DNA of 64,000 nt from the NCBI RefSeq assembly GCF_014640435.1, contig NZ_BMGY01000005.1:112410-176409 (forward strand), written 5' to 3'. Below the pieces are notes generated by a model. The model did not search any database and had not been told where the DNA came from. It saw only the letters and a program-made list of their open reading frames with translations. Positions 1 through 7,768 of this stretch are shown one piece after another. The stretch comes from Hymenobacter frigidus. Lineage in GTDB: Bacteria > Bacteroidota > Bacteroidia > Cytophagales > Hymenobacteraceae. Made by a program: the position numbers and the translations under genes. Within the stretch, counting starts at the first letter, position 1. Every line of letters starts with the position of its first letter.

Positions 1-1
1 G

Positions 2-1207
2 GTGGGTGGTTCGCCCGTGTTCATGGCCAGCGCCCACGGGGCTTGGCTCACCGACGTGGACGGCAACCGCTACATGGACTTTATCAACTCCTGGGGCCCC
101 ATGATTCTCGGTCACGCCCCCGATATCGTGCTCGATGCCGTGCGTGCGGCGCTGCCCCACTCGCTCAGTTTTGGCGCGCCCACGCACCGCGAGGTTGAGA
201 TGGCCGAATTGATTCGGGAGATGGTGCCCAGCATCGAAAAAGTCCGGTTGGTGAACTCCGGTACCGAGGCTTGTATGTCGGCGGTTCGGGCAGCGCGGGG
301 CTACACTGGCCGCGCCAAAATTATCAAGTTCGAAGGCTGCTACCACGGCCACGGCGACGCCTTTCTGATTGCGGCCGGCAGCGGGGCCCTCACCGCCGGC
401 GAGCCCGACTCGGCCGGCGTAACCATTGGGGTAGCCCAGGATACCCTCACCGCGCCCTACAACGACCTGCCCGCCGTGCAGGCCCTCATCGCCGCCAATT
501 CCGACCAAATCGCGGCCCTTATCCTGGAGCCAGTGGTGGGTAACATGGGCCTTGTGGTGCCCGCCGCAGGCTTTCTGCAAGGCTTGCGCGACCTCTGCAC
601 GCAGCACGGTATCGTCCTCATTTTTGACGAGGTGATGACTGGTTTTCGCCTCACGCCGGGTGGTGCCCAGCAACTCTACGGCATCAAACCCGACATGACA
701 ACGCTGGGTAAAATCATCGGCGGTGGCCTGCCCGTGGGCGCTTACGGCGGCCGTGAGGACATCATGAACTGCGTGGCTCCGGCGGGCAAAGTGTACCAGG
801 CCGGCACGCTCTCTGGCAATCCCATGGCCACGGCCGCGGGCATGGCTCAGCTCCGCTACCTGCACGAGCACCCCGAGCTTTACACCGCGCTCGAAGCCAG
901 CAGCGCCCGCCTGGCCGATGGCACCCGCCAAATCGCCGCCGAACTCGGCCTGAACTACACCGTGAACCGCGTGGGCTCCATGTTTAGCCTGTTCTTCACG
1001 ACGCGGCCCATTAATAATCTCGACGACGCCAAGCAGTGCGATACCGCCGCTTTCGGCCGTTATTTCCACGCCATGCTCAACCGGGGTATCTACCTCGCGC
1101 CCTCGCAGTTCGAGGCGCTATTCGTGTCCACGGCCATCACCGATGAGCTGGTGGAAATGTACCTGACCGCCTGCCGCGAATCGTTGGTGGAAGCGCACGG
1201 CTTGTAA
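2..1207 (+). CDS. hemL: glutamate-1-semialdehyde 2,1-aminomutase (5' truncated by window edge)
   Basis: This PLP enzyme converts glutamate-1-semialdehyde to 5-aminolevulinate, the C5-pathway entry to heme. The visible 401 residues carry the family's WGPMILGH segment (about residue 31), NSGTEA (about 85), the cofactor-binding IFDEVMTGFR (about 207) and the PLP-lysine motif TTLGKIIGGGLPVGAYGG, with the lysine near visible residue 237. Family members are about 430 residues long. The first visible residues match the part some 30 residues into the protein, so the true start lies before base 1 and the GTG at base 2 is not the start. The C terminus is complete. The next gene begins 28 bases downstream on the same strand. 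Identification is secure from family knowledge; only the missing N terminus is uncertain. Confidence 0.95.
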   Translation: MGGSPVFMASAHGAWLTDVDGNRYMDFINSWGPMILGHAPDIVLDAVRAALPHSLSFGAPTHREVEMAELIREMVPSIEKVRLVNSGTEACMSAVRAARGYTGRAKIIKFEGCYHGHGDAFLIAAGSGALTAGEPDSAGVTIGVAQDTLTAPYNDLPAVQALIAANSDQIAALILEPVVGNMGLVVPAAGFLQGLRDLCTQHGIVLIFDEVMTGFRLTPGGAQQLYGIKPDMTTLGKIIGGGLPVGAYGGREDIMNCVAPAGKVYQAGTLSGNPMATAAGMAQLRYLHEHPELYTALEASSARLADGTRQIAAELGLNYTVNRVGSMFSLFFTTRPINNLDDAKQCDTAAFGRYFHAMLNRGIYLAPSQFEALFVSTAITDELVEMYLTACRESLVEAHGL

Positions 1208-1235
1208 CGCGCGTTAATTCTGCGACCTTTGCCCG

Positions 1236-2123
1236 ATGTTAAAACTACGCCTGTTAAGCTTTTTTCTGCTCCTCACGGCGCTCGCTCACGCCGAAACGCC
1301 GGCCCAGGCCAATAAGCGCCTCTTCGACAAAACCATTGATGAGCTGAACTTCCGGACCATGGAAACGGTGTACGATAAGTCGTTCACCCGGGGCAAGTTT
1401 CCGCTCACACTGCGCACTGCCGCCGCCCGCCGCCAGTTCGACGGTTTCGGTAGCAATGCTGGCCTCAAGCAGCTGTTTCTGAACTACAACGGCATTGCCG
1501 AGCGCTACAAAAACCGCTTCGGCAACGGCCCTATGACGCTGGCTGAGTTCGAAAATCAACTCAAATCGGTGCTGCTGGATAAAAATTTCGAGTTCTTTAT
1601 TCACAACCTGCCGCGCGATGAGCGGGTGGCCCTGGTGCGCGCCGAGCAGCGGCTCATTCAGCAAGCTACTGCTCAGTTCAACGCCTCGGGAGCCGAAGAA
1701 ACAGCCGCCATCCCGCCCGCCGACATCGATGCCCAGCCCGAAGCGCCCGTCACGGCCCCGCTCACCACGCACGATGCCGACAACAACGAAGCCGCTCCGG
1801 CCGACGAAGTACCCCTGACCAGCGCGCCCACTGCCAGCCTTGGCCCCGCCGCGGCCCACGACTGGCTCGACTACTTCACCCTGCTGCTGAGCCTGACCAG
1901 CGTGCTGCTGCTGGCCCACCTCATCATCAACGTGGTGCCGGGCCTCAGCCGCCGCATCAACAATCTGTCGGCTGACCCCGAGCCGGAGCCCGAGCCCCGC
2001 AGTCTGGCCAGCCGCCTGCGCCCCGCTCGTTCGCCCGGCCTGCGTGAGGACCGGTACGAGGACGACGAGGATGACGACGAAACGGAACGTGCCCAGCAGC
2101 CCCACCGCCACGACGACGACTAA
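1236..2123 (+). CDS. hypothetical secreted/membrane-anchored protein with acidic tail
   Basis: I do not recognise this 295-residue protein. It opens with a signal-peptide-like segment (LSFFLLLTALAHA, cleavage plausible near residue 19), followed by a mostly helical soluble region up to about residue 150. A low-complexity Ala/Pro/Glu/Asp stretch runs from about 150 to 205, then a single hydrophobic span (LLLSLTSVLLLAHLIINVV) near 212-232, and a charged C-terminal tail ending in alternating Asp/Glu and His residues. The arrangement suggests an envelope protein held by one C-terminal membrane helix. It lies 28 bases after hemL and could be co-transcribed with it. A 285-residue antisense frame covers it, but that frame's composition is typical of a GC-rich shadow. 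Confidence 0.75.
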   Translation: MLKLRLLSFFLLLTALAHAETPAQANKRLFDKTIDELNFRTMETVYDKSFTRGKFPLTLRTAAARRQFDGFGSNAGLKQLFLNYNGIAERYKNRFGNGPMTLAEFENQLKSVLLDKNFEFFIHNLPRDERVALVRAEQRLIQQATAQFNASGAEETAAIPPADIDAQPEAPVTAPLTTHDADNNEAAPADEVPLTSAPTASLGPAAAHDWLDYFTLLLSLTSVLLLAHLIINVVPGLSRRINNLSADPEPEPEPRSLASRLRPARSPGLREDRYEDDEDDDETERAQQPHRHDDD

Positions 2124-2152
2124 GGCTTAAGTGACAATGCCTCTTGTCTGCT

Positions 2153-2189
2153 CGTCATGCTCATCTGGCGTACGCCAAATGAAGCATAA
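2153..2189. repeat. short degenerate copy of the GTCATGCTCATCTGGCG palindrome family
   Basis: The segment starts CGTCATGCTCATCTGGCG and folds back almost at once on a near-complement (GCCAAATGAAGCAT) with an indel. The first arm is the same sequence as the outer arm of the elements at 8501-8616 and 11118-11219. It appears to be a shortened relic of that family lying between the preceding gene and dcd, and may act as a terminator. Confidence 0.55.
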
Positions 2190-2228
2190 CCATTGCTTTT
2201 TTATTCAGCTACCCCTTCACCACCACCC

Positions 2229-2768
2229 ATGATTCTTACCGACCTGCAAATCCTCGCGGAAATCGAGAAAGGGGCCATCGTTATCGAGCCCTATGACCGC
2301 AGCTGCCTGGGCACCAATTCCTACGATGTGCACCTCGGTAAATACCTGGCTACCTACCGCGACGAGGTGCTGGATGCCCGCAAGCACAACGAAATCGATA
2401 CGTTCGAAATACCCGAAGACGAAGGCTTTGTGTTGCAGCCCGGCAAGCTTTACTTGGGCGTGACGCAGGAGTACACCGAAACCCACGCCACCGTGCCCTT
2501 CCTCGAAGGCAAGAGCAGCGTGGGCCGCTTAGGTATCGATATTCACGCGACGGCTGGCAAGGGCGATGTCGGCTTCTGCAACCACTGGACGCTGGAAATC
2601 AGCGTATCGATGCCCGTGCGGGTATACCGCCACATGCCCATCGGCCAGCTGATTTACTTCACCGTGCAAGGCGACGTAGCCATGCTTTACAACCGGAAGG
2701 AAAACGCTAAATACAACGAGCGGACCGATAAACCGGTGGAGTCAATGATGTGGAAAAACAAATGGTAG
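2229..2768 (+). CDS. dcd: dCTP deaminase
   Basis: Dcd deaminates dCTP to dUTP, feeding dTMP synthesis. The 179-residue product has the family's opening MILTDLQILAEIEKG, the YDRSCLGTNSYDVHLG segment, EGKSSVGRLG (about residues 92-101) and the core HATAGKGDVGFCNHWTLE with the catalytic-type Glu in TLEISV. An in-frame ATG at 2193 would add twelve residues (LFYSATPSPPP) with no counterpart in the family. The ATG at 2229 gives the normal length and N terminus, so it was chosen. The gene stands alone between a repeat relic and a small secreted protein. Confidence 0.93.
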   Translation: MILTDLQILAEIEKGAIVIEPYDRSCLGTNSYDVHLGKYLATYRDEVLDARKHNEIDTFEIPEDEGFVLQPGKLYLGVTQEYTETHATVPFLEGKSSVGRLGIDIHATAGKGDVGFCNHWTLEISVSMPVRVYRHMPIGQLIYFTVQGDVAMLYNRKENAKYNERTDKPVESMMWKNKW

Positions 2769-2899
2769 CATATTCTGCCAGCCCTATATCACGACCATAC
2801 ACCCGAACCGGAACCATCATTTCTCCGTTTAATCGGGTAACCGGCTGGTTTGCTACTGGCCCGGTCCTTGCGTAAGTGCGTACCGTAACCCCTACGACG

Positions 2900-3445
2900 A
2901 TGACGAAAAAAACAGCTTTTGCTTCCCTGATACTGGCCCTTTTGGCTGGAGCTGCCAGTGCCCAGCAAGCATTCCCCAGCCCCGTTGCGGTGCAGGATAA
3001 AACTCAATCGAGTCCTCGCCTAAACCCCATCGAAGCTCGCGCCGACCGCTTGAGCAACAAAATGGTGCGCGACCTCCGCCTTAATAATTACCAAGCCACC
3101 AAGCTCCGGGTCATCAACGCCGAGAAAGTCGCCAAGATGGCGGCCATCGAGCGTAAAAATGCGGGTAATCCCAAGCTCATTGACGAGCAGTGCAACGGCG
3201 TTTGCAAAGAGCGCGACAAGGAGTTCCAGGATTTTTTGAGCACCGACCAATACAGCGCCTACTTTGGCTCCCGCGCCACCTACTACCAAGCCGATAAGGA
3301 CTACGCCAGCCAGTCGGCCAGTATTCTGCTTACTGACGCCGTGCAAAATCCCGTTCCTGCACGGGCCAACAATGCCTCGGTAGCCCCGGCCCGCACCAAG
3401 CCGGTGAATCGGCCCGCTGGTAACCTGGGCCGCAACGCTCGGTAA
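2900..3445 (+). CDS. small secreted protein of unknown function
   Basis: The 181-residue product has a clear signal peptide (MTKKTAFASLILALLAGAASA, cleavage about residue 21), then a predominantly helical, charged body with LSNKMVRDLRLNNYQATKLRVINAEKV split over two helices, and a basic Ala/Pro/Asn-rich tail. The helical layout and the DQYSAYFG-like segment resemble small periplasmic helical proteins of the Spy/CpxP type, but the resemblance is too weak to assign. It has two cysteines in CNGVC, which could be a disulfide or metal site. An upstream in-frame ATG (2876) would put eight extra residues before the signal peptide, so the ATG at 2900 is preferred. A strong bidirectional terminator follows. 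Confidence 0.75.
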   Translation: MTKKTAFASLILALLAGAASAQQAFPSPVAVQDKTQSSPRLNPIEARADRLSNKMVRDLRLNNYQATKLRVINAEKVAKMAAIERKNAGNPKLIDEQCNGVCKERDKEFQDFLSTDQYSAYFGSRATYYQADKDYASQSASILLTDAVQNPVPARANNASVAPARTKPVNRPAGNLGRNAR

Positions 3446-3480
3446 ACGACTTCAGACCCGGTTCTTCCCGTGCCGCGTCA

Positions 3481-3528
3481 ACACAGAAAAGGCCCCGTTG
3501 GTTATTTCCAGCGGGGCCTTTTCTGTGT
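3481..3528. terminator. bidirectional rho-independent terminator
   Basis: A perfect 17-bp inverted repeat (arms 3481-3497 and 3512-3528) with a GC core GGCCCCG, an A-rich left flank and a T-rich right flank. It lies between the convergent secreted-protein gene and gldC, so it can end transcription from both sides. Confidence 0.85.
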
Positions 3529-3544
3529 TCAAACAGGTTCATTC

Positions 3545-3880
3545 CTAGCCATTCTGCTCCTGCCGGTCCAAATAGTCTGACAGCTCTTTGCAAAGCGCCC
3601 GCATCTTGTCAGCCATTTCCTTATCGTTGGTCGCCGTCACGATGTTTTCCGCCATCGAGCCGATGTTGTCTACGCAGAAGCGCTTCATTTCATCAATCGG
3701 CATGTCCTTGGTCCAAAGGTCAATTTTCATGGTGCCCACCTGCTCCCGGTCCCACAGCGCAATATTAATGGCCTTGGCAAAATGGATATCCGGCCCCGCA
3801 TCGGTAGCCGACCAACTGATGGCCTCGGGCACCTTATTGTCGTCGAGGGCAATGCTGAAACGGATTTCTGATTTTTTCAT
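3545..3880 (-). CDS. gldC: gliding motility protein GldC
   Basis: The 111-residue product matches the GldC family: an opening KKSEIRFSIALDDNKVPE, a WSATDAG segment, LWDREQ, and the signature IDLWTKDMPIDEMK near residues 52-65. GldC is a small Bacteroidota gliding protein that in Flavobacterium sits beside gldB; its biochemical role is unsettled. Here gldB is not adjacent; the next gene on this strand upstream is dnaN, separated by a palindromic repeat. A TTG three codons upstream (3889) is possible, but the ATG at 3880 starts exactly at the conserved KKSEI and was chosen. Confidence 0.88.
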   Translation of the reverse strand: MKKSEIRFSIALDDNKVPEAISWSATDAGPDIHFAKAINIALWDREQVGTMKIDLWTKDMPIDEMKRFCVDNIGSMAENIVTATNDKEMADKMRALCKELSDYLDRQEQNG

Positions 3881-3894
3881 ATTGGGCAAAAATG

Positions 3895-3983
3895 TGTCAT
3901 CCTGAGCGCAGCGAAGGACCTTATCATATTAGAACGGATTTCGTTCAGTTGTGATAAGGTCCTTCGCTGCGCTCAGGATGACA
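3895..3983. repeat. intergenic palindrome, family A (GTCATCCTGAGCGCAGCG variant)
   Basis: Two 32-bp arms (3895-3926 and 3952-3983) are perfect inverse complements around a 25-nt loop. The outer arm starts TGTCATCCTGAGCGCAGCG and the inner end is CCTTATCA. The left arm of the element at 16339-16442 is almost the same sequence. It separates dnaN from gldC. Confidence 0.9.
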
Positions 3984-4000
3984 GTTGTTAAAGTTAAAAA

Positions 4001-5125
4001 TTAAACGTAGTTGTTCAACATTACGGGCATTACCAGCATCAGGATGCTTTCGTTATCGTCCGGCGTAGTGGGCATGAGCAAGCCGGCGCGGTTGGGTGTA
4101 CTCAGTTCCAGGGTGATTTCCTCGGAGTCAATGTTCGAGAGCATTTCAAGCAGGAAGCGGGCGTTGAAACCGATTTCCATGTCCTCGCCGTCGTACTGGC
4201 AGGTGAGGGTTTCCTTGGCTTCGTTGCTGAAATCCAGGTCCTCGGCCGATACCACCAACTCGGAGCCGGCCAAGCGCAGGCGCACTTGGTGGGTGGTCTT
4301 GTTGGAGTAGATGCTGATACGGCGCACCGAATTCAACAGCTCGGCGCGGTTGATAATGAGCTTATTGGGGTTGCTCACCGGAATCACGTTCTCGTAGTCC
4401 GGGTAGCGCTCGTCAATCAGGCGGCACACGAGGCGCATCTGGTTGAAGCTGAAGTAAGCGTTGCTCTGGTTGAACTCGATTTTTACCGGCGTAGCCTCGG
4501 AGGGCAGCGTGCCTTTCAGCAGGTTGAAGGCTTTGCGTGGGATGATGAGGTTGGCGGTTTGGCCGGCGCCCACGTCCTGGCGGCGGTAGCGCAGCAAGCG
4601 GTGCCCATCGGTAGCCACGAAGGTCACTTGGTTATCAGCCAGCTGTACCAGAATGCCGGTCATGGCCGGGCGCAGCTCGTCGGTGCTCACCGCGAAGATG
4701 GTTTTGTTGATGGCCCGCGCCAGCGACGACGACGGCATCTCAATTGGCGAAGAACCCTTCACCACTGGCACGCGGGGAAAGTCGGCGGCGTTCTCGCCGG
4801 CCAACTTGTAGCGCCCGTTGGCCGAGCTGATTTCGATGGTGTACGTTTCCTCGTCCAGCGTGAAAGTCACGGGCTGGTCGGGCAGATTCTTCAGGGTATC
4901 GAGCAGGATGCGGGCCGGCGCGGCGATGCGGCCAGTGTCGCGGGCCTCCACGGGCAGCTCAGTAATCATGCTGGTCTCCAGGTCGGAGGCCGTGATGGTG
5001 AGCTTGCCGGCCTCAATCTCAAAGAGAAAGTTCTCCAGAATGGGCACCACAGGGTTGTTCGTAACCACGCCGTTGATGCTTTGCAGCTGCTTGAGCAGCG
5101 CGGAGGAGGAGACAATGAATTTCAT
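4001..5125 (-). CDS. dnaN: DNA polymerase III subunit beta (sliding clamp)
   Basis: The 374-residue protein is the ring-shaped clamp that tethers DNA polymerase III to DNA. The three clamp domains can be followed: an N-terminal MKFIVSSSALLKQLQSINGVV, domain 1 with ITASDLETSM (about 43-52), domain 2 with FVATDGHRLLRYRR (about 167-180), and the C-terminal LVMPVML, where the family ends in a hydrophobic peptide-binding tail. Length fits the family (about 366-375). It is transcribed alone from a TATCTTTG motif 33 bases upstream and diverges from the toxin-antitoxin pair. A 332-residue antisense frame is a shadow. dnaN in this phylum is commonly separate from dnaA, as here. Confidence 0.96.
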   Translation of the reverse strand: MKFIVSSSALLKQLQSINGVVTNNPVVPILENFLFEIEAGKLTITASDLETSMITELPVEARDTGRIAAPARILLDTLKNLPDQPVTFTLDEETYTIEISSANGRYKLAGENAADFPRVPVVKGSSPIEMPSSSLARAINKTIFAVSTDELRPAMTGILVQLADNQVTFVATDGHRLLRYRRQDVGAGQTANLIIPRKAFNLLKGTLPSEATPVKIEFNQSNAYFSFNQMRLVCRLIDERYPDYENVIPVSNPNKLIINRAELLNSVRRISIYSNKTTHQVRLRLAGSELVVSAEDLDFSNEAKETLTCQYDGEDMEIGFNARFLLEMLSNIDSEEITLELSTPNRAGLLMPTTPDDNESILMLVMPVMLNNYV

Positions 5126-5157
5126 GGTGCGAGGCTAGGGCTAGGAATAAGGGAGGG

Positions 5158-5165
5158 CAAAGATA
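5158..5165 (-). promoter_or_regulatory. Bacteroidota -7 promoter element for dnaN
   Basis: On the minus strand the motif reads TATCTTTG, an exact match to TAnnTTTG, 32 bases upstream of the dnaN ATG. No clear -33 TTG was found at the expected distance, so this rests on the -7 element alone. Confidence 0.6.
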
Positions 5166-5276
5166 CGGGGTGGGGTTGGGCTTTGGAAGGGCGGGCGGGA
5201 TTTGTGAACGGCTACTCCGGCAATGCCGTTTCTTTGAGGATAGGATGTACATTTAATAGACTAAACCACATGCACC

Positions 5277-5456
5277 ATGACTAAAGAAGAAGTAATTGAG
5301 GCAATGAATACATTGCCCGAAAAGTTTGACCTTGATGCCTTGGTTGAGCGCCTTATCTATGTTGAGAAAGTTGAAGAAGGCTTTGCGGCAATCGAGCGCG
5401 GAGAATCCAAGACGCACGAAGAAGTGAAGGAGTTGGTAAAGTCATGGCGCAAATAA
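5277..5456 (+). CDS. putative antitoxin of a RelE/ParE-type module
   Basis: A 59-residue acidic protein beginning MTKEEVIEAMNTLPEKF and ending ELVKSWRK. Its 3' end overlaps the toxin gene by 13 bases, the usual layout of a translationally coupled type II pair with the antitoxin first. The sequence is short, charged and helical, as expected for the C-terminal toxin-wrapping part of such antitoxins, with no obvious DNA-binding fold. An ATG seven bases upstream is out of frame. Assignment as an antitoxin rests mainly on position and overlap with the recognisable toxin. Confidence 0.72.
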   Translation: MTKEEVIEAMNTLPEKFDLDALVERLIYVEKVEEGFAAIERGESKTHEEVKELVKSWRK

Positions 5457-5737
5457 TCTGGTCGAATCCGGCAATCGAGGATTTGCACCAGTTGCGCGAA
5501 TTTTATTCGCAGTTCTCCGAAGGCTATGCTGACCGGCTTATTGATAAGCTGATTGCGCGGGCGGATATTCTGATAAACTTCCCGCAGAGTGGCCGGATGG
5601 CCCCGCAGTTCAAGGACGGATTTACGCGAGAGTTGGTAAGTGGCGATTACAGTATTATTTACCGCATTCAGGATGCTGATACGGTTACTATCTCTCGGAT
5701 TCAGAATAATTCGAAGCCGCTTACGAGGCTGAATTAA
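5444..5737 (+). CDS. type II toxin-antitoxin RelE/ParE family toxin
   Basis: The 97-residue protein has the RelE/ParE layout: N-terminal IIWSNPAIEDLHQLREFY (family W.p.A..dl..i..y), a mid segment LINFPQSGRMAP (the common l...P..Gr), then RELVSGDYSIIYRIQ followed by strand TVTISRIQNNS. RelE members cleave mRNA in the ribosome and ParE members poison gyrase. This sequence is not distinctive enough to choose, though the RELVSGDYSIIYR block leans towards ParE/RelE-like plasmid-stabilisation proteins. It overlaps the upstream antitoxin gene by 13 bases and ends tail-to-tail, overlapping by four bases, with the small membrane-protein gene. Confidence 0.85.
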   Translation: MAQIIWSNPAIEDLHQLREFYSQFSEGYADRLIDKLIARADILINFPQSGRMAPQFKDGFTRELVSGDYSIIYRIQDADTVTISRIQNNSKPLTRLN

Positions 5738-5994
5738 CCGCGCATCCAGCTCATAATTGGCGTTACGATTGCAAGAATTACCAGGCCTGCCATTGCCAAG
5801 GCTAGGAGTGCAGCTATTGTATTCAATATGATGACTTGGCCGACGTTGGCGTAGCTATTTTCATATTTACTCGCCAACTCCCTTTGCACGCGCACTTTAT
5901 TCCGGTAACGGAGAAATAAATATGCAAAGCCAATTGGTGCGAGCAGTAAAAAGGCAAGGACTTCCCCGAAGATGGCGCTGAATATTTCTTCCAT
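5734..5994 (-). CDS. small two-helix membrane protein of unknown function
   Basis: The 86-residue product starts MEEIFSAIFGEVLAFLL and has two hydrophobic spans, residues about 5-25 (IFGEVLAFLLLAPIGFAYLF) and about 54-78 (VIILNTIAALLALAMAGLV), separated by a basic loop containing RYRNKVRVQREL. It is therefore probably a two-pass inner-membrane protein; no family recognised. The frame is open further upstream, but the extension is Cys/Gly/Arg-rich and runs into gldG, so the ATG at 5994 is the likely start. It lies 43 bases downstream of gldG on the same strand and may be the last gene of that unit. Confidence 0.65.
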   Translation of the reverse strand: MEEIFSAIFGEVLAFLLLAPIGFAYLFLRYRNKVRVQRELASKYENSYANVGQVIILNTIAALLALAMAGLVILAIVTPIMSWMRG

Positions 5995-6037
5995 GAGGTG
6001 CGGAATGCAAGCCGGGTAGGTAAATGGAGCTACTGAG

Positions 6038-7768
6038 TTACCCGCCAAACCCCGCATACCGCCGCTTGCGCCGCCACGCCCGCACGGCCCCGAAAGCCCC
6101 CAGCAGCACCAGCGGCGCACCGAGGTTCAGCAGCTGCCAGCTGCGGCGCTGTTCGGCCAGTTTCACTTTGTCGAGGGGGCGGAGGGTGATTTGTTTGCCG
6201 CGCACGGCGATGAGGCCGGTTTCGTCGAGCAGGTAGTCGGTGGCGTTCAGCACCAGCTCGCGGTTGGCGAATTCGGTGTTGGCGAGGCGGTCGAAGCCCA
6301 GGCGGTAGGGGTTGCCGGTTTTGGGGTCGATTTCAGAGCGGATAAAGTCGCCATCGGCCATTACTAGGACTTTGCTGGGCTTGGCGTTGGCCGGCTTCTC
6401 GGGTTGGAACTGCAGGGTGCCTGGCCGGGCGCGGTTGGCAAAGAGTGAGCTAAACTGGCCTTCGAGCAGGTAGCCCACCGGCTGGAAACCCTTCTGGTAA
6501 AGCTTGGGATTGGGTTCGAGGCGGGCGTCGTTGAAGTTGATGGGTACTGGGGCGGGCAGCACGCGGGTGTAGCGCGAGGTGCTGAGCAGTGCGGTTTTGC
6601 GGATGCCGGTGGCCTTCACCGTGTCGAGGTTGCCGGTGAATTTGAGGTACACCGCGTCGAGGTTGCGGGTGATGGGGTGCGGGCTGAACTTGTTGATGAG
6701 CGGGTAGAGCTGCCAGGGCATGGGCTCGATTTTGGGCTTGTTGCCGTCCATGCCGGTCACGAGCGGGATTTGGCCGCTGTTCAGGTCGAGGAGCAGGTTC
6801 TGGTTTAGGCGCAGGCCGTATTTGAAGAACAGGTCGTCGAGGTTGAGGTCATAAGGCGTGGCCAGCGCCACGCCGTTGCGGGTCACGCTGTCGAGGTCCA
6901 CGCGCAGGGCATCGACGAAGAATAAGGCTCGGCCGCCCTGGGTGATGAACTGGTCGAGCTTGAACTTGTCGTCTTCGGAATAGGGCGTTTTGGGCTGGGC
7001 CACCACGATGGCATCGAGCGCGCTCAGGTCTTTTACTTTGCTGAGCGTGACGCGGAATACGTCGTACTGCTGCTGCCAGCTGCCCAGCATGTCACCGGCC
7101 TGCACGTTGGTCAGCTCGCCGTGGCCTTCCACCACGCCAATGCGCTTGCGCAGGGCCGGTACCAGCGTGCGGATGGTGCTGGCCAGCTCGTACTCCAGGC
7201 CTTCGATGCTCTGGTTGAGGCGCACGTCGGCCGGGGCGGCTTGGTTGCCGCGCAGTAATAGCACGGGTTTGTCGACCGCGCCCACGCTCACTACGGCGTA
7301 GGGAAAGATGATTTTCTCGACGCGCTTGCCATTTTCGGTAGCGCCGAGGTTGGTGGGTTTTAGCCCTTTTTTGAAGAGGGATTGATAAAACTGGTTGCGG
7401 GCGGCTTCGGTGCTGCCCGCGCTGGGGTCGATAAAAATGTAGTTCAGGTTGGCCCCGCCGTATACCTGAAACTCGGTCAGGGTTTCGCGCACGCCCTGCT
7501 CCAGGCGGCGGAAGGCAGGCGGGAAATCACCCGTGAGGTACACCGTGACCGTGACCGGCTGTTTGAGGTCGCGCAGCAGCTTCTTGGTCGCATCAGACAT
7601 GGTGTAGCGCTTCTCCTCCGTCAAATCAAGCCGAAAGAAGAAGCGTTGGGCAATAAAATTGAACAGCAGCAGCCCGCCGAGAATAGCGGCAAAAGTGAGT
7701 AAGTCGCGCCGCTTGCGCGAGGCGGGCACGGGAACTTCAATTGGCGAATTAGTCAACGTATTTTCCAT
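6038..7768 (-). CDS. gldG: gliding-associated ABC transporter substrate-binding-like protein GldG
   Basis: The 576-residue protein has an N-terminal membrane helix (residues about 23-43), a conserved DLTEEKRYTMSDATKKLL segment right after it, a large extracytoplasmic ABC_transp_aux domain containing GVVEGHGE, and a C-terminal membrane helix (LLNLGAPLVLLGAFGAVRAW) followed by a basic tail. This is the layout of GldG, which with GldF and GldA forms the gliding-linked ABC complex; GldG is needed for gliding in Flavobacterium johnsoniae. Its ATG shares one base with the gldF stop (TAATG), indicating translational coupling. A TTG two codons earlier is possible but less likely. Confidence 0.93.
   Translation of the reverse strand: MENTLTNSPIEVPVPASRKRRDLLTFAAILGGLLLFNFIAQRFFFRLDLTEEKRYTMSDATKKLLRDLKQPVTVTVYLTGDFPPAFRRLEQGVRETLTEFQVYGGANLNYIFIDPSAGSTEAARNQFYQSLFKKGLKPTNLGATENGKRVEKIIFPYAVVSVGAVDKPVLLLRGNQAAPADVRLNQSIEGLEYELASTIRTLVPALRKRIGVVEGHGELTNVQAGDMLGSWQQQYDVFRVTLSKVKDLSALDAIVVAQPKTPYSEDDKFKLDQFITQGGRALFFVDALRVDLDSVTRNGVALATPYDLNLDDLFFKYGLRLNQNLLLDLNSGQIPLVTGMDGNKPKIEPMPWQLYPLINKFSPHPITRNLDAVYLKFTGNLDTVKATGIRKTALLSTSRYTRVLPAPVPINFNDARLEPNPKLYQKGFQPVGYLLEGQFSSLFANRARPGTLQFQPEKPANAKPSKVLVMADGDFIRSEIDPKTGNPYRLGFDRLANTEFANRELVLNATDYLLDETGLIAVRGKQITLRPLDKVKLAEQRRSWQLLNLGAPLVLLGAFGAVRAWRRKRRYAGFGG

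Noticed and set aside
1254..2111. 285-residue antisense frame
   Set aside because: Repetitive Val/Gly/Ala composition and no signal or motif; the plus-strand protein has a signal peptide and membrane helix.
2193..2228. Earlier ATG for dcd
   Set aside because: The extra 12 residues have no counterpart; the ATG at 2229 matches the family start.
4286..5284. 332-residue frame antisense to dnaN
   Set aside because: It covers a complete conserved dnaN gene and has no recognisable motif.
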